The translations under genes and the position numbers were made by a program. The notes under the pieces were generated by a model. That model did no database searches, was not told the origin of the DNA, and saw only the letters and a list, made by a program, of their open reading frames with translations. A DNA stretch of 14,214 bases from Verrucomicrobiota bacterium (lineage in GTDB: Bacteria; Verrucomicrobiota; Verrucomicrobiia; Verrucomicrobiales; Akkermansiaceae), in contig VFJU01000494.1 of the NCBI GenBank assembly GCA_009885905.1, forward strand, positions 1 to 14,214, written 5' to 3'. This document shows positions 1 through 8,101 of the stretch, one piece after another (positions within the stretch are counted from its first letter, which is position 1; each line of letters starts with the position of its first letter).

Positions 1-2
1 AA

Positions 3-449
3 TTGCTAGAAAAGATCCGTGCTGAGTTGCGTGCCCAACTGGATCGGATTTCTAAGGCCGCCTGTGAAGCTCACGCCGCTGCCACCGACCCCGGCAGCAA
101 GGCGGAGGGAAAATATGACACGCGCAGTTTGGAGGCGTCCTACCTCGCGGACGGTCAAGCGCGGCAGGTCGACGAGTTGGCCGCGTTCGTGCGAGTATTC
201 GAATCGCTTAGCTTGCTGGAATTTCCCGATGACGCGGAAATCGATGCGGGGGCTCTGGTGGCGGTCGAGCTCAATGGCGAACGAGCTAATTTCCTGCTGG
301 TGCCGGCGGCGGGTGGATTGGCGATCGAGCACGAGGGGGTTGAGGTCACCTTGCTCACTCCTGACAGTAGGCTTTACCGTGGTCTCCTTGGGATGCGCGC
401 CGGGGAATCGATGAGCGAGCCTCAGGTGAAGGTTACCCAAGTTAGATGA
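3..449 (+). CDS. GreA/GreB-like transcription elongation factor family protein (5' end probably outside window)
   Basis: The reading frame is open from the left edge of the window, and the only start codon near the edge is a TTG at position 3. The true start is therefore probably a few codons upstream and this entry may be 5' partial. The N-terminal half (residues 1-65) is a charged helical segment with the motif KAEGKYDTRSLEASYLADGQ, which I recognise from stand-alone proteins annotated as GreA/GreB-family. The C-terminal half (about residues 75-140) resembles the FKBP-like Gre C-terminal domain, ending in a TPDSRLYRGLLGMRAGE segment similar to the TP.SPLG.ALLG...GD signature of Gre factors. 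Classical Gre factors bind in the RNA polymerase secondary channel and stimulate transcript cleavage. I do not see the usual acidic tip of GreA/GreB clearly, so anti-pausing activity is not assured. It lies upstream of mreB but is separated by 203 bp and is probably a separate unit. Confidence 0.7.
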   Translation: MLEKIRAELRAQLDRISKAACEAHAAATDPGSKAEGKYDTRSLEASYLADGQARQVDELAAFVRVFESLSLLEFPDDAEIDAGALVAVELNGERANFLLVPAAGGLAIEHEGVEVTLLTPDSRLYRGLLGMRAGESMSEPQVKVTQVR

Positions 450-486
450 AATTTCAGTCTTTACGGGGCTGATTTAAGGCTTTTCG

Positions 487-514
487 ATTCTGTCTTGACC
501 TTGTTGGACAGAAT
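487..514. promoter_or_regulatory. 8-bp inverted repeat in the gap before mreB
   Basis: The arms attctgtc (487-494) and gacagaat (507-514) are perfect reverse complements separated by 12 bases. There is no T-run on the 3' side, so it is not an obvious intrinsic terminator for the upstream gene. It could be an operator for the mreB operon or an RNA hairpin. The same gap (450-652) contains a TTGACC that resembles a -35 box but has no partner -10 at 16-18 bp. No other clear signal was found in these 203 bases. Confidence 0.3.
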
Positions 515-652
515 GCTGAGTCTCCACGACCCTACGGATCACGTGGGAATTCATCATTTTTAAATGGGCAAACCCGCCAGATCAAACCTTACGGGTATGC
601 AATCACCGGGTAATCAAATTTCCCACTCACTCTCTTATTTTCAACACTATCC

Positions 653-1681
653 ATGTTCAAAAAGCTTTTTGGAAATCTGTTTTCTAATGATATAGGCATC
701 GATTTAGGCACCGCGAACACCCTAATCAACGTTAAAGACCACGGCATCGTTTTACGCGAACCGTCGGTGGTCGCTGTTAGAGCTGGCACCAATGAAGTGC
801 TCGCAGTTGGCGATGACGCCAAGCGTATGCTTGGTCGGACGCCGGGCAATATCGTTGCGATCCGACCTTTGAAAGACGGAGTCATCGCAGACTTCGAGGT
901 GACGGAGGCTATGCTCCGCCACTTCATTCGTAAGGTGAATAAGGGACGTCGCTCAAATCCTCGTGTACTCATCGCGATCCCGTCGGGCATCACCGAAGTC
1001 GAGCGTCGTGCCGTTCGCGAGTCTGCAGAACAGGCAGGAGCCCGCGAAGTTTATCTGATCGAAGAACCGATGGCTGCAGCCATTGGTGTGGGCTTGCCAG
1101 TCCAGGAAGCTGCTGGAAACATGATTGTCGACATCGGTGGCGGCACCACTGAGGTGGCATTAATTTCTCTCTCTGGCATCGTCTACGCGCGCAGTGTTCG
1201 CACCGCGGGTGATGAACTTGACGAAGCGATCATACAATACATGAAACGCGCATACAATCTGATGATTGGTGAGCGCACCTCGGAGGATATCAAGATCCGT
1301 CTCGGATCTGCCGCACCCCTTCCCAAAGAAATGACGATGGAAGTGAAAGGCCGCGATCTCGTGGCAGGACTTCCGAAAACGATTACAATCACCTCGCAAG
1401 AAATCCGCGAGGCCATGGCGGACCCACTCAGCACCATTGTGGATGCGGTCCGAACCACTCTGGAACGTTGCCCACCGGAACTGGCCGCCGATCTTGTCGA
1501 TCGCGGTATCGTGCTGGCAGGCGGCGGTGCTTTGCTTAAGGGGCTTGACCGCCTCTTACGCGAGGAAACCGGCTTACCCGTCCACATCGCCGAGGATCCC
1601 CTCAGCGCCGTGGCCGAAGGCACGGGCAAAGCGCTTCAGGAACTTGCCCTTCTGAAGCGGGTCACCAGCTCTGACCGCTAA
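653..1681 (+). CDS. mreB: Rod shape-determining protein MreB (actin homologue)
   Basis: MreB is a cytoplasmic ATP-binding actin homologue that forms membrane-bound filaments and orients the elongasome during lateral wall synthesis. The 342-residue length is typical. The N-terminus [10 protein letters not shown] is an amphipathic helix of the type that anchors MreB to the membrane. Actin-fold nucleotide motifs are present: phosphate-1 [11 protein letters not shown] (13-23), phosphate-2 [13 protein letters not shown] (158-170) and the adenosine motif [14 protein letters not shown] from residue 289. The ATG at 653 places the amphipathic helix at the start and matches the family. No Shine-Dalgarno sequence precedes it. 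It is first in a compact + strand run with mreC (29-bp gap), mreD and PBP2, so the promoter should lie in 450-652, though I cannot point to a convincing -35/-10 pair. Identification is secure. Confidence 0.97.
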   Translation: MFKKLFGNLFSNDIGIDLGTANTLINVKDHGIVLREPSVVAVRAGTNEVLAVGDDAKRMLGRTPGNIVAIRPLKDGVIADFEVTEAMLRHFIRKVNKGRRSNPRVLIAIPSGITEVERRAVRESAEQAGAREVYLIEEPMAAAIGVGLPVQEAAGNMIVDIGGGTTEVALISLSGIVYARSVRTAGDELDEAIIQYMKRAYNLMIGERTSEDIKIRLGSAAPLPKEMTMEVKGRDLVAGLPKTITITSQEIREAMADPLSTIVDAVRTTLERCPPELAADLVDRGIVLAGGGALLKGLDRLLREETGLPVHIAEDPLSAVAEGTGKALQELALLKRVTSSDR

Positions 1682-1710
1682 CCTCCGCTCGCGAGGCTAT
1701 TTTATCGGCC

Positions 1711-2523
1711 ATGAAGCCGCTCAATCTCACCGCTTTGCTACTCTTCCTTGGGGGGGTGGTCTGGGCATTCACTCTTAGCGACCGCGCGGTGCGTGAGGTG
1801 CAGGATTTTTACTTTTCTGCCGTGTCTCCATTTCTTAAATCAGGGTCGCAAATGGAGACTCGGGCACGTAACTTTCTAACAGAAACTCGTCGTTCGAAAG
1901 AGTTGGAGGTCGAACTCGGTTCGATCCGCACCGAACTCGGCAGATTGCACATCATCGAGTCGCGTTACCGCGATCTCGAAATTGAAAATGGTAGGCTCCG
2001 GCATGCGTTAAATTATAAGAAAAACACTCATTTTGATGTAGTGCCAGCCCAAGTCATTCGTCGGCAGCCCACCACTTGGTGGCAGACCGTCGATATCGAT
2101 GCCGGCCAAAGCAGTGGCATTGGTACGCAGCTCGCTGTACTTTCGAATGAAGGACTTGTCGGAAAAATCGACAGGATCTACGGCGGGCAAAATCGATCGT
2201 CAGTGCTGCTTTTAACCGATGAAAAGTGCCAAGTTTCTGCTAGAGTAGAAGGCTCGACTGAGGTCGGTATCCTCAGTGGTCAGCGAGGGCGCTTTGATGG
2301 AAGTCCCTTGCTCCGTCTTCGTTTTTTATCGGCAGACGCCAAGCTGCAACCCGGACAAAGAGTCTTCACCACTGGCCGAGGAGGAATCTTTCAGCCTAAC
2401 ATACCACTTGGAACTATTGATTCCGTCAAAAAAGGCGCTCTCGATTCCGAAGCACTTGTTCGCCCGTCGGTGAACTTCTCGGACCTGAGCACGGTTTTTG
2501 TCGTCATCGCTGGAGATTCATAA
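1711..2523 (+). CDS. mreC: Rod shape-determining protein MreC
   Basis: MreC is a bitopic inner-membrane protein whose periplasmic domain activates PBP2 and links it to MreB and MreD. The 270-residue product has a short cytoplasmic start, a membrane segment at about residues 6-22, a charged heptad-like coiled coil at about 50-102, then the beta-rich MreC domain. Recognisable family stretches include VIRRQPTTWWQTVDIDAG (from residue 115, with the typical W-x-T-V-x-I-D-x-G pattern), the NEGLVGKI segment (146-153) and the later CQVSARV...GILSG stretch. It begins 29 bp after mreB. The nearest purine-rich stretch, GAGG at 1693-1696, is too far from the ATG to be a standard ribosome binding site. 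The 3' end overlaps or abuts mreD depending on the mreD start. Confidence 0.95.
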   Translation: MKPLNLTALLLFLGGVVWAFTLSDRAVREVQDFYFSAVSPFLKSGSQMETRARNFLTETRRSKELEVELGSIRTELGRLHIIESRYRDLEIENGRLRHALNYKKNTHFDVVPAQVIRRQPTTWWQTVDIDAGQSSGIGTQLAVLSNEGLVGKIDRIYGGQNRSSVLLLTDEKCQVSARVEGSTEVGILSGQRGRFDGSPLLRLRFLSADAKLQPGQRVFTTGRGGIFQPNIPLGTIDSVKKGALDSEALVRPSVNFSDLSTVFVVIAGDS

Positions 2524-2530
2524 ACTCACC

Positions 2531-3124
2531 GTGATCCGCTACTCGTTCATAACCCTTTTGCTTTTGCTTACCTCGTTTGTCGTGCAGCAATTTCTACCTG
2601 CATTCACTGGTTTTTACCAGTCGCGGATACTGTTAGTCTTGTTGGTTTTTCTTTGCGCTGCGGTTACAGTGGGTCAGCCCACCATGTTGATGTTGGCGTT
2701 TGTGGGTGGTTTTTTCTGGGATGCCCATTGTGGAATTGGTCCACACGGCGGCGACCCCGAAGTCTACACCCAGCAAGTCGAGTCGCTGCGCTTTGGTTAC
2801 TCGATCCCTCTTTTTGCTGCCATGGGGTTGCTGATGCAGGGAATTCAGCCGCTCTTCAGAAGGGGCAAATGGCAGTTTTCGGCCTATCTATCGGGTGTCG
2901 CGATTTTCCTCTATCTGGCTGCTGAGTATGCCATCATCAATTTTGTCCGAGGTGACTTTGTTCTATCAAAAGCGACACTCATGCAAATGTTGTCCACCTC
3001 ACTGCTGACGATGCTTTTTTCTCCATTCATTTTCTGGTTGTTGTTTCGCATCGCAAAACTCTGTCAACACTCGATCAATCCTGATGCAGGTCGTAGACGC
3101 CAACACGCTCACAGAAATCAATGA
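2531..3124 (+). CDS. mreD: Rod shape-determining protein MreD
   Basis: This small, very hydrophobic protein of about 197 residues sits between mreC and PBP2, the standard place of mreD. It has roughly five predicted membrane segments, starting with VIRYSFITLLLLLTSFVVQQF and continuing through LLVLLVFLCAAVTVG, and contains the segment MLMLAFVGGFFWDAHCG; MreD families carry a similar G-x-x-x-D pattern. I chose the GTG at 2531, 7 bp after the mreC stop, because translation then begins just before the first membrane helix. An in-frame TTG at 2498 would overlap mreC by 26 bp and add 11 residues, and cannot be excluded. The gene ends in an ATGA overlap with PBP2 (3121-3124), which implies translational coupling. 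MreD is weakly conserved, so the call rests on topology and position. Confidence 0.9.
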   Translation: MIRYSFITLLLLLTSFVVQQFLPAFTGFYQSRILLVLLVFLCAAVTVGQPTMLMLAFVGGFFWDAHCGIGPHGGDPEVYTQQVESLRFGYSIPLFAAMGLLMQGIQPLFRRGKWQFSAYLSGVAIFLYLAAEYAIINFVRGDFVLSKATLMQMLSTSLLTMLFSPFIFWLLFRIAKLCQHSINPDAGRRRQHAHRNQ

Positions 3125-5349
3125 TCGAACCCGGCTACCGCTTCAGACTTTACCTGCTGACCGCCTTTGTGGTGATCGGCTTCGGTGTGTTGTTGTCTCG
3201 GCTCTATGACTTTCAAATTGTCCACCGTGACGAATTCTTGCAACTCGTGCCAGGTAATCAAACGGTGACCGTGCGCGAACCTGGTATCCGTGGAGAGATC
3301 ACCGATCGTAACGGCGTTACGCTTGCCCGCAACCAACGCAACTATGAGGTCGCATTCAATCTTGATGAAATAAGAACGGCCTACTTGATGCAACATGAAG
3401 AGGATCCAACCATTCAACGACTTACTAAAAAAAATGGTCTCACGCGTAAGCAGTCAGAAAAAGATATCGTTGCAATCGTCAAGGATGGGCCGATCCACGT
3501 GCTCAGCGATGAAAAACTTCGTCTCGCGAGAAATTTTAAAGCAGGAGATTTAAGGACGCATTACCTCACTCACGGCGGACTCATTCCTTTCAGTTACCGT
3601 TTCAATCTATCATACGATGAGTTTGCGAAATTCGCTGAACATAATTTGGAACTCCCTGGCGTCTATCCAAGCATCCGTTCACAGCGACAGTACCCATACG
3701 GAGCCCTCGCGAGCCACGTCTTGGGCTATTTAAAACTTTGGGAAAAGGGCGACGTCCCAGAAAGCGCGACCCGTAGATTCGATCACTACATCGGTGATGA
3801 AAAAGGCATTGCGGGTGTAGAAGCAACGATGGATGAAATTCTTCGTGGACCGGAAGGACAGAAGACGATCGTCAAGGACGAGAAAGGTCGCACACTAAGA
3901 ATGTCCGACTACACACAACCGGGAGTCGGTGCCAAAGTTCAGCTCACAATCGATGCGCGTGTGCAGTTTCTATTAGAGAACACGCTGCGCATGGCGGGGA
4001 GAGCGGCAGGAGTGGTGATGGATGTCAACACCGGCGAGGTCATCGCCATGGGGTCCGTGCCCGATTACAATCCGAATGACTTTATTCCAAGTATTTCGCA
4101 GAAAAATTGGGACGCGTACCGATCGAATATGCAGCTCGCTCCGTTTACGAATCGAGCTATTTCAGAGTTCACGCCGGGTTCGACGATGAAGATCCCCACC
4201 GCAATCGCTGGGGCATTGGCTGGCATGGCTTCACGCGAATTTTCTTGTGATGGATATGTCACCTACGGTGATAAAAAAGTTGGATGTTGGATTTGGAATT
4301 TACACAAGGGTTCTCATGGTTCGCAAAATCTAACGGAAGCAGTCCAGCATTCTTGTAATCCCTATTTCAATAAAATCGCCAACTCGATTGGTTGGAAAGC
4401 GATGGTTGATGGTTGCCAACTTGTTGGAATTGGTAAACGTACGGGCATCGAACTCCCCAAGGAAGATGCTGGCATCCTTCCCGGCAGTCGCGGTTGGCGC
4501 AGCGCAAATCCTAGCTTGGTGATGACACCTGCTTTGTGCGCTTTCTTATCCATCGGGCAAGGCGATACGCTTGCCACACCTTTGCAAATTTGTGCGGTCA
4601 CCGCCTGTGTTGCCAACGGCGGAAAATATTACAAACCCCGCATCGTCAAGCAAGCCGTGAGTGGTGACGGTAAGATCGTGATCGGAGACACCCCGAAATT
4701 GGAAGTCGATATTGTGAAATCGGGTATCAAAGCGACAGACCTCGAATTGATTCGCAAAGGCATGTGGTTGTCCACTAACGCGGCCGGCGGTACGTCCGGT
4801 AAAGTGAAAATCCAAGGCATCTCGATTGCCTCAAAAAGTGGCACTGCACAGACCACAGATAACGGTGCCAAGTCGAACAATTCATGGATCATGAGTTTCG
4901 CTCCCTATGATAAACCAAAGTATGCGATCTGTATCCTTGTGCAGAATGGTGGTTCAGGCGGCGGAGTTTGCGGCCCCTTGGTGAATTTAGTCTACCGCGG
5001 TCTTTTCGCGCGCGACAAAGGCGTGAGGCTACCACTTCGACCCTTGGAGAAAGTTTTAGGCAACACCGACCGTATCGAGAAAACAATCGAAATTTCCCCG
5101 GAAACCATCGCAGCGGTGGAGTCTGGCGAAATCGGATTTACGGCAGCAACTCTAGCTCCCATCCCAGACGCTGCGGTGATCCAGTCTGGGGATGAGATCG
5201 GTGGAGAAACAGGCGAAGAAGCTGGAAACCTAACGAATACAATTCAATCCTCCGCCTCAACTTCCGTCACTCCGACCCCTACCATCACACCAGAGGTCGA
5301 TGCCGAAGGCTCTGTCATTCCCAAAGCCATTCTCATTCCCGAAAACTAA
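3121..5349 (+). CDS. mrdA: Penicillin-binding protein 2 (elongasome peptidoglycan transpeptidase)
   Basis: PBP2 is the class B transpeptidase that crosslinks new peptidoglycan during cell elongation, anchored by one N-terminal membrane helix (about residues 9-28). A dimerisation region follows with the GIRGEITDRNGVTLARN motif. The transpeptidase domain carries all three active-site boxes: SxxK as STMK with nucleophile Ser354 and Lys357; SxN as SCN at 411-413; and KSGT at 572-575. At 742 residues it is about 100 longer than E. coli PBP2. The excess is mostly a C-terminal tail after about residue 670, rich in Glu, Thr, Ser and Pro (including TPTPTITPE), which looks disordered. Its ATG overlaps the mreD stop as ATGA. 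No rodA, the usual glycosyltransferase partner gene, lies next to it in this window. Confidence 0.95.
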   Translation: MIEPGYRFRLYLLTAFVVIGFGVLLSRLYDFQIVHRDEFLQLVPGNQTVTVREPGIRGEITDRNGVTLARNQRNYEVAFNLDEIRTAYLMQHEEDPTIQRLTKKNGLTRKQSEKDIVAIVKDGPIHVLSDEKLRLARNFKAGDLRTHYLTHGGLIPFSYRFNLSYDEFAKFAEHNLELPGVYPSIRSQRQYPYGALASHVLGYLKLWEKGDVPESATRRFDHYIGDEKGIAGVEATMDEILRGPEGQKTIVKDEKGRTLRMSDYTQPGVGAKVQLTIDARVQFLLENTLRMAGRAAGVVMDVNTGEVIAMGSVPDYNPNDFIPSISQKNWDAYRSNMQLAPFTNRAISEFTPGSTMKIPTAIAGALAGMASREFSCDGYVTYGDKKVGCWIWNLHKGSHGSQNLTEAVQHSCNPYFNKIANSIGWKAMVDGCQLVGIGKRTGIELPKEDAGILPGSRGWRSANPSLVMTPALCAFLSIGQGDTLATPLQICAVTACVANGGKYYKPRIVKQAVSGDGKIVIGDTPKLEVDIVKSGIKATDLELIRKGMWLSTNAAGGTSGKVKIQGISIASKSGTAQTTDNGAKSNNSWIMSFAPYDKPKYAICILVQNGGSGGGVCGPLVNLVYRGLFARDKGVRLPLRPLEKVLGNTDRIEKTIEISPETIAAVESGEIGFTAATLAPIPDAAVIQSGDEIGGETGEEAGNLTNTIQSSASTSVTPTPTITPEVDAEGSVIPKAILIPEN

Positions 5350-5397
5350 TTTTTATCATTCGCTAACTAACAATCTATCAAACATAGTACAATCATC

Positions 5398-6984
5398 ATG
5401 ATCCAACAGATTAAAAGATTTCTAGGAATCGGTAAACCCGACCCATCACGCGGCAATAGCATTATCGTCAATGTCGAAAAACTCGAACGCCGCGTTGCGC
5501 TACTCGAAAATGGGGTGCTCGAAGAGTACACCGTAGAACGCGAAGGGGACCAAAATATCGTCGGCAGCATTTTTAAGGGCCGGGTAAAAAATATCGAGGG
5601 GGGACTTAAGGCGATGTTTGTCGACATCGGTTTGGAGAAAAATGCATTCCTCCACTTCTGGGATGCGATTCCTGCGGCTCTCGACGGTGGCCTCGAGGAA
5701 ATCCAGCGGGAGGGGAAGAGGAAGCAACAGAAAAAAATCAGCTCCAAGGATATCCCTGATATTTATCCGATTGGATCTGAGATTGTTATTCAAGTTTCCA
5801 AAGGTCCGATCGGTACGAAGGGTCCTCGCGTAACGACGAATATTTCACTCGCTGGGCGTTATCTCGTGCTCATGCCTTTCACCGAGCAGTTCGGCATTTC
5901 TCGTAAAATTGATGATCCGAAAGAGCGTCTCCGACTGCGCAAGATTGTTCAGAAGCTTGCCGTGCCCGAAGGTATGGGCATCATTATGCGGACCGTAGCC
6001 CAAGGGACACGTGCTCGCCACTTCGTTCGCGATCTACACATGCTGCTAGAACAGTGGGACGAAATCGAAGCGCGACGCGCAAATAACCCGGCTCCAGCCT
6101 GTGTTTTCCAAGAGCCAGGTCTCATCGAGCGCACTGCTCGTGATTTTCTAACGGACGAAGTGGATCAAGTCTTATGTGATGACGCAGATACTACCGAAAT
6201 GATCCGCAACATCGCTGGTAAGATTTCTCGGCGTGCCAAGCGTCGCATCCACCATGTGCCGTCAACGACTCAGCCGATTTTCGAGCATGTTAACATCCAG
6301 AAGCAGATCGACGAGGCTTTCTCAAGACAGGTCTGGCTGCCTTGTGGCGGATATATCGTGATCGACGAAACGGAGGCGCTCATCGCTGTGGATGTTAACA
6401 CGGGGCGTAACCGCGGATCCAAGGATGTCGATAAGATGATTCTAGAAACGAACGTCGAAGCTGCTGTGGAAGTTGCGCGTCAGCTTCGCCTGCGAAATAT
6501 CGGGGGGTTGGTCGTTATCGACCTCATCGACATGCGTCACCGCAAGGATCAGCAGACCGTTTACAAGGCAATCAAGGAGCGACTCAAAAGAGACAAGGCT
6601 AAGACCCAAGTGCTGCAGATTTCGCCGGTAGGATTGATGGAAATGACGCGTCAGAGGCTGACCGAGTCGCTACGTGATTCGATGTATGAGCCTTGCCCAT
6701 ATTGTCAAGGACGAGCCCGCGTGAAGACACCGATGACGATGTCTGTGGAAATCCAACGTCGATTGAATACGGTGATTCAAAAACATCGCGATTCGCTCGG
6801 CGACGTCATTGTCATCGTCAACAGCGATGTGTTGAACCGCTTTAAAAGCGACGATGCAAAATTGCTTGTCGAGCTTGAGCGTTCGCATTCGGGTCGATTA
6901 ATTTTCCGTTCGGATCCGAACCTCAATCGTGAGCGTTTTTCAATCATCGACGCTGTCACAGAGAAAATAATCGACCAAGGTTGA
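5398..6984 (+). CDS. rng: Ribonuclease E/G family endoribonuclease
   Basis: This enzyme belongs to the RNase E/G family, which cleaves single-stranded AU-rich RNA in rRNA maturation and mRNA decay. The 528 residues cover only the catalytic core and lack the long C-terminal scaffold of RNase E, so RNase G-type is the better name. From the N-terminus: a 20-residue leader, an S1-like RNA-binding domain (about 35-155) with a basic insertion near 104-118 (GKRKQQKK), an RNase H-like and DNase I-like catalytic region, then a small C-terminal domain. Metal-binding motifs are VDVNTG with Asp332 and VIDLIDM with Asp375 and Asp378. The zinc-link CPYC is at Cys433 and Cys436. It follows mrdA by 48 bp with no terminator visible between them, so co-transcription with the shape genes is likely. 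No Shine-Dalgarno sequence is seen. The gene stops within a 10-bp tandem duplication. Confidence 0.95.
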   Translation: MIQQIKRFLGIGKPDPSRGNSIIVNVEKLERRVALLENGVLEEYTVEREGDQNIVGSIFKGRVKNIEGGLKAMFVDIGLEKNAFLHFWDAIPAALDGGLEEIQREGKRKQQKKISSKDIPDIYPIGSEIVIQVSKGPIGTKGPRVTTNISLAGRYLVLMPFTEQFGISRKIDDPKERLRLRKIVQKLAVPEGMGIIMRTVAQGTRARHFVRDLHMLLEQWDEIEARRANNPAPACVFQEPGLIERTARDFLTDEVDQVLCDDADTTEMIRNIAGKISRRAKRRIHHVPSTTQPIFEHVNIQKQIDEAFSRQVWLPCGGYIVIDETEALIAVDVNTGRNRGSKDVDKMILETNVEAAVEVARQLRLRNIGGLVVIDLIDMRHRKDQQTVYKAIKERLKRDKAKTQVLQISPVGLMEMTRQRLTESLRDSMYEPCPYCQGRARVKTPMTMSVEIQRRLNTVIQKHRDSLGDVIVIVNSDVLNRFKSDDAKLLVELERSHSGRLIFRSDPNLNRERFSIIDAVTEKIIDQG

Positions 6985-7002
6985 ACATCGATGAACATCG
7001 AT
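6983..7002. repeat. Perfect 10-bp tandem duplication at the rng stop codon
   Basis: The unit GAACATCGAT occurs twice in direct succession, at 6983-6992 and 6993-7002. The first copy begins with the last two bases of the rng TGA stop codon. It is probably a recent small duplication in the short spacer between the convergent genes. Each unit contains the ATCGAT palindrome, and no function is apparent. Confidence 0.85.
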
Positions 7003-7022
7003 TTGCACAATGGTTAGAAAAA

Positions 7023-7046
7023 AGCCCGTCTCGAATGAGACGGGCT
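7023..7046 (-). terminator. Intrinsic terminator of the DUF1080 gene
   Basis: A perfect 10-bp GC-rich stem, agcccgtctc (7023-7032) with gagacgggct (7037-7046), closes a four-base loop. On the minus strand the hairpin is followed at once by a run of T (complement of the A run at 7018-7023), the hallmark of a Rho-independent terminator. It lies 17 bp beyond the stop of the minus-strand gene. On the plus strand the sequence after the stem is aatgagag with no T-run, so termination of rng transcripts here would be weaker. Confidence 0.9.
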
Positions 7047-7063
7047 AATGAGAGATTGTTAGC

Positions 7064-7933
7064 TCAATCGTTCAGTTCACGGAGCCAGATATTACGAAAT
7101 CTAACTGGGTTGCCGTGGTCTTGCATGGTAAAAGGTAGTTTCTCTGGGTGGGCTTGATACTCGGATGCCGCGTGAGGGCCATTCCAGCCAGTGCCACCTG
7201 AGAGGATGGTGTGATCTTGGATCAGCACGCCATTATGCAGCACCGTGAATGTCGCTCTGCGGGTAATCTTGCCTGCGGTGTCAAAAAGTGGGCGGTGGAA
7301 GATAATGTCATAACTCTGCCACTCGCCCGGCTTGCGACAAACGTTGACTAAGGGTTTTTTCCGGCCATAGAGCGCGCCTGCTTGTCCATCGGCGTAGGTC
7401 GTGTTTTCGTAGTTATCGAGAATTTGTACCTCGTAGTAACTCATCAGAAAGACGCCGCTGTTGCCGCGACCTTGATCATCTCCCTGGACCTTGGCGGGGG
7501 ACGCCCACTCAAGGTGAACTTGGCAGGATCCAAATTTTTGTTTCGTTTGAATGTAGCCGGCTTTTTTAACGCACTCGAGTGCCCCATCGACCACCTTCCA
7601 GACGCTTGGAACCCCTTTGTTATCGGTCCAGTTTTCGTTGAGTGCCTTTTCAGATCCATCAAATAAGACAATCGCGTCTGATGGCGGAGCAGCGCATTTG
7701 TTAGTGTCGCCTGGAGTGACGATCGCGGGGAAAGCCTGTTTGGCTGGATCAGTCTCGTGGACCTTGATGCCGTCGAGGTACATGTAGGTCACATCTTTGC
7801 CATCGGAGTCTTTTTTGATCTCGGTGGTGATGACGGGTTTGGTCATGTCCTCTTGGCCGTAGCAGGAGAGGGTGGATGTTGCGCATGCGATGACGAACGC
7901 TAGATGTTGAAAGTGAGATTTGATCTTTTTCAT
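7064..7933 (-). CDS. Secreted DUF1080 protein (3-keto-disaccharide hydrolase-like)
   Basis: The protein has a DUF1080 (PF06439, 3-keto-disaccharide hydrolase) domain, a concanavalin/LamG-like beta-sandwich found in many exported proteins of Verrucomicrobiota, Planctomycetota and Bacteroidota. Family stretches are clear: AIVLFDGSE at the domain start, GNSGVFL, YEVQILDNYEN, DGQAGALYG, KPGEWQSYDIIF, TVLHNGVL and, near the C-terminus, QDHGNPVRFRNIW. I placed the start at the ATG at 7933, giving 289 residues. It begins MKKIKSHF followed by a hydrophobic stretch ending near a cysteine (TLSC), a typical export signal. In-frame ATGs at 7981 and 7993 would put a proline-rich tail before the signal. 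The TLSC motif is a poor lipobox, so cleavage by signal peptidase I or II is unresolved. Substrate is unknown; characterised relatives hydrolyse 3-keto-glycosides. It is monocistronic with its own terminator. Confidence 0.88.
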   Translation of the reverse strand: MKKIKSHFQHLAFVIACATSTLSCYGQEDMTKPVITTEIKKDSDGKDVTYMYLDGIKVHETDPAKQAFPAIVTPGDTNKCAAPPSDAIVLFDGSEKALNENWTDNKGVPSVWKVVDGALECVKKAGYIQTKQKFGSCQVHLEWASPAKVQGDDQGRGNSGVFLMSYYEVQILDNYENTTYADGQAGALYGRKKPLVNVCRKPGEWQSYDIIFHRPLFDTAGKITRRATFTVLHNGVLIQDHTILSGGTGWNGPHAASEYQAHPEKLPFTMQDHGNPVRFRNIWLRELND

Positions 7934-8101
7934 GAGGTAAATTGAAGTTTGTGGTGTCGGGACTGAAAGTGGTTTCTCCATTGGAAGGGGCAAGTATTTG
8001 TTATTCTGATAAATTGGAGAGTTGGCTTAACTTTCGCGGGTACGAAGTGAGAAATTTCTTTTGAGACTTTGCAAGTTCATGATATTTGGGACAATTACTG
8101 C
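7934..8101. promoter_or_regulatory. Divergent intergenic region between the DUF1080 and small membrane protein genes
   Basis: These 168 bp separate two divergent starts and should hold promoters for both. On the plus strand TTGAGA at 8061-8066 followed 16 bp later by TATTTG at 8083-8088 is a weak sigma-70-like pair that would place transcription start shortly before the ATG at 8102. No convincing -35/-10 pair is visible on the minus strand. The promoter assignment comes from gene orientation more than from sequence match. Confidence 0.3.

Noticed and set aside
495..523. TTGACC as the -35 box of an mreB promoter
   Set aside because: No TATAAT-like hexamer occurs at 16-18 bp spacing; the region holds no convincing sigma-70 promoter.
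1183..1629. 148-codon open frame on the minus strand opposite mreB
   Set aside because: It is fully antisense to the highly conserved mreB and its translation is low-complexity Ser/Arg-rich, typical of a shadow frame.
2498..2530. TTG at 2498 as the mreD start
   Set aside because: It would overlap mreC by 26 bp and add a polar 11-residue extension before the first helix; the GTG at 2531 just after the mreC stop fits better, though the TTG is not excluded.
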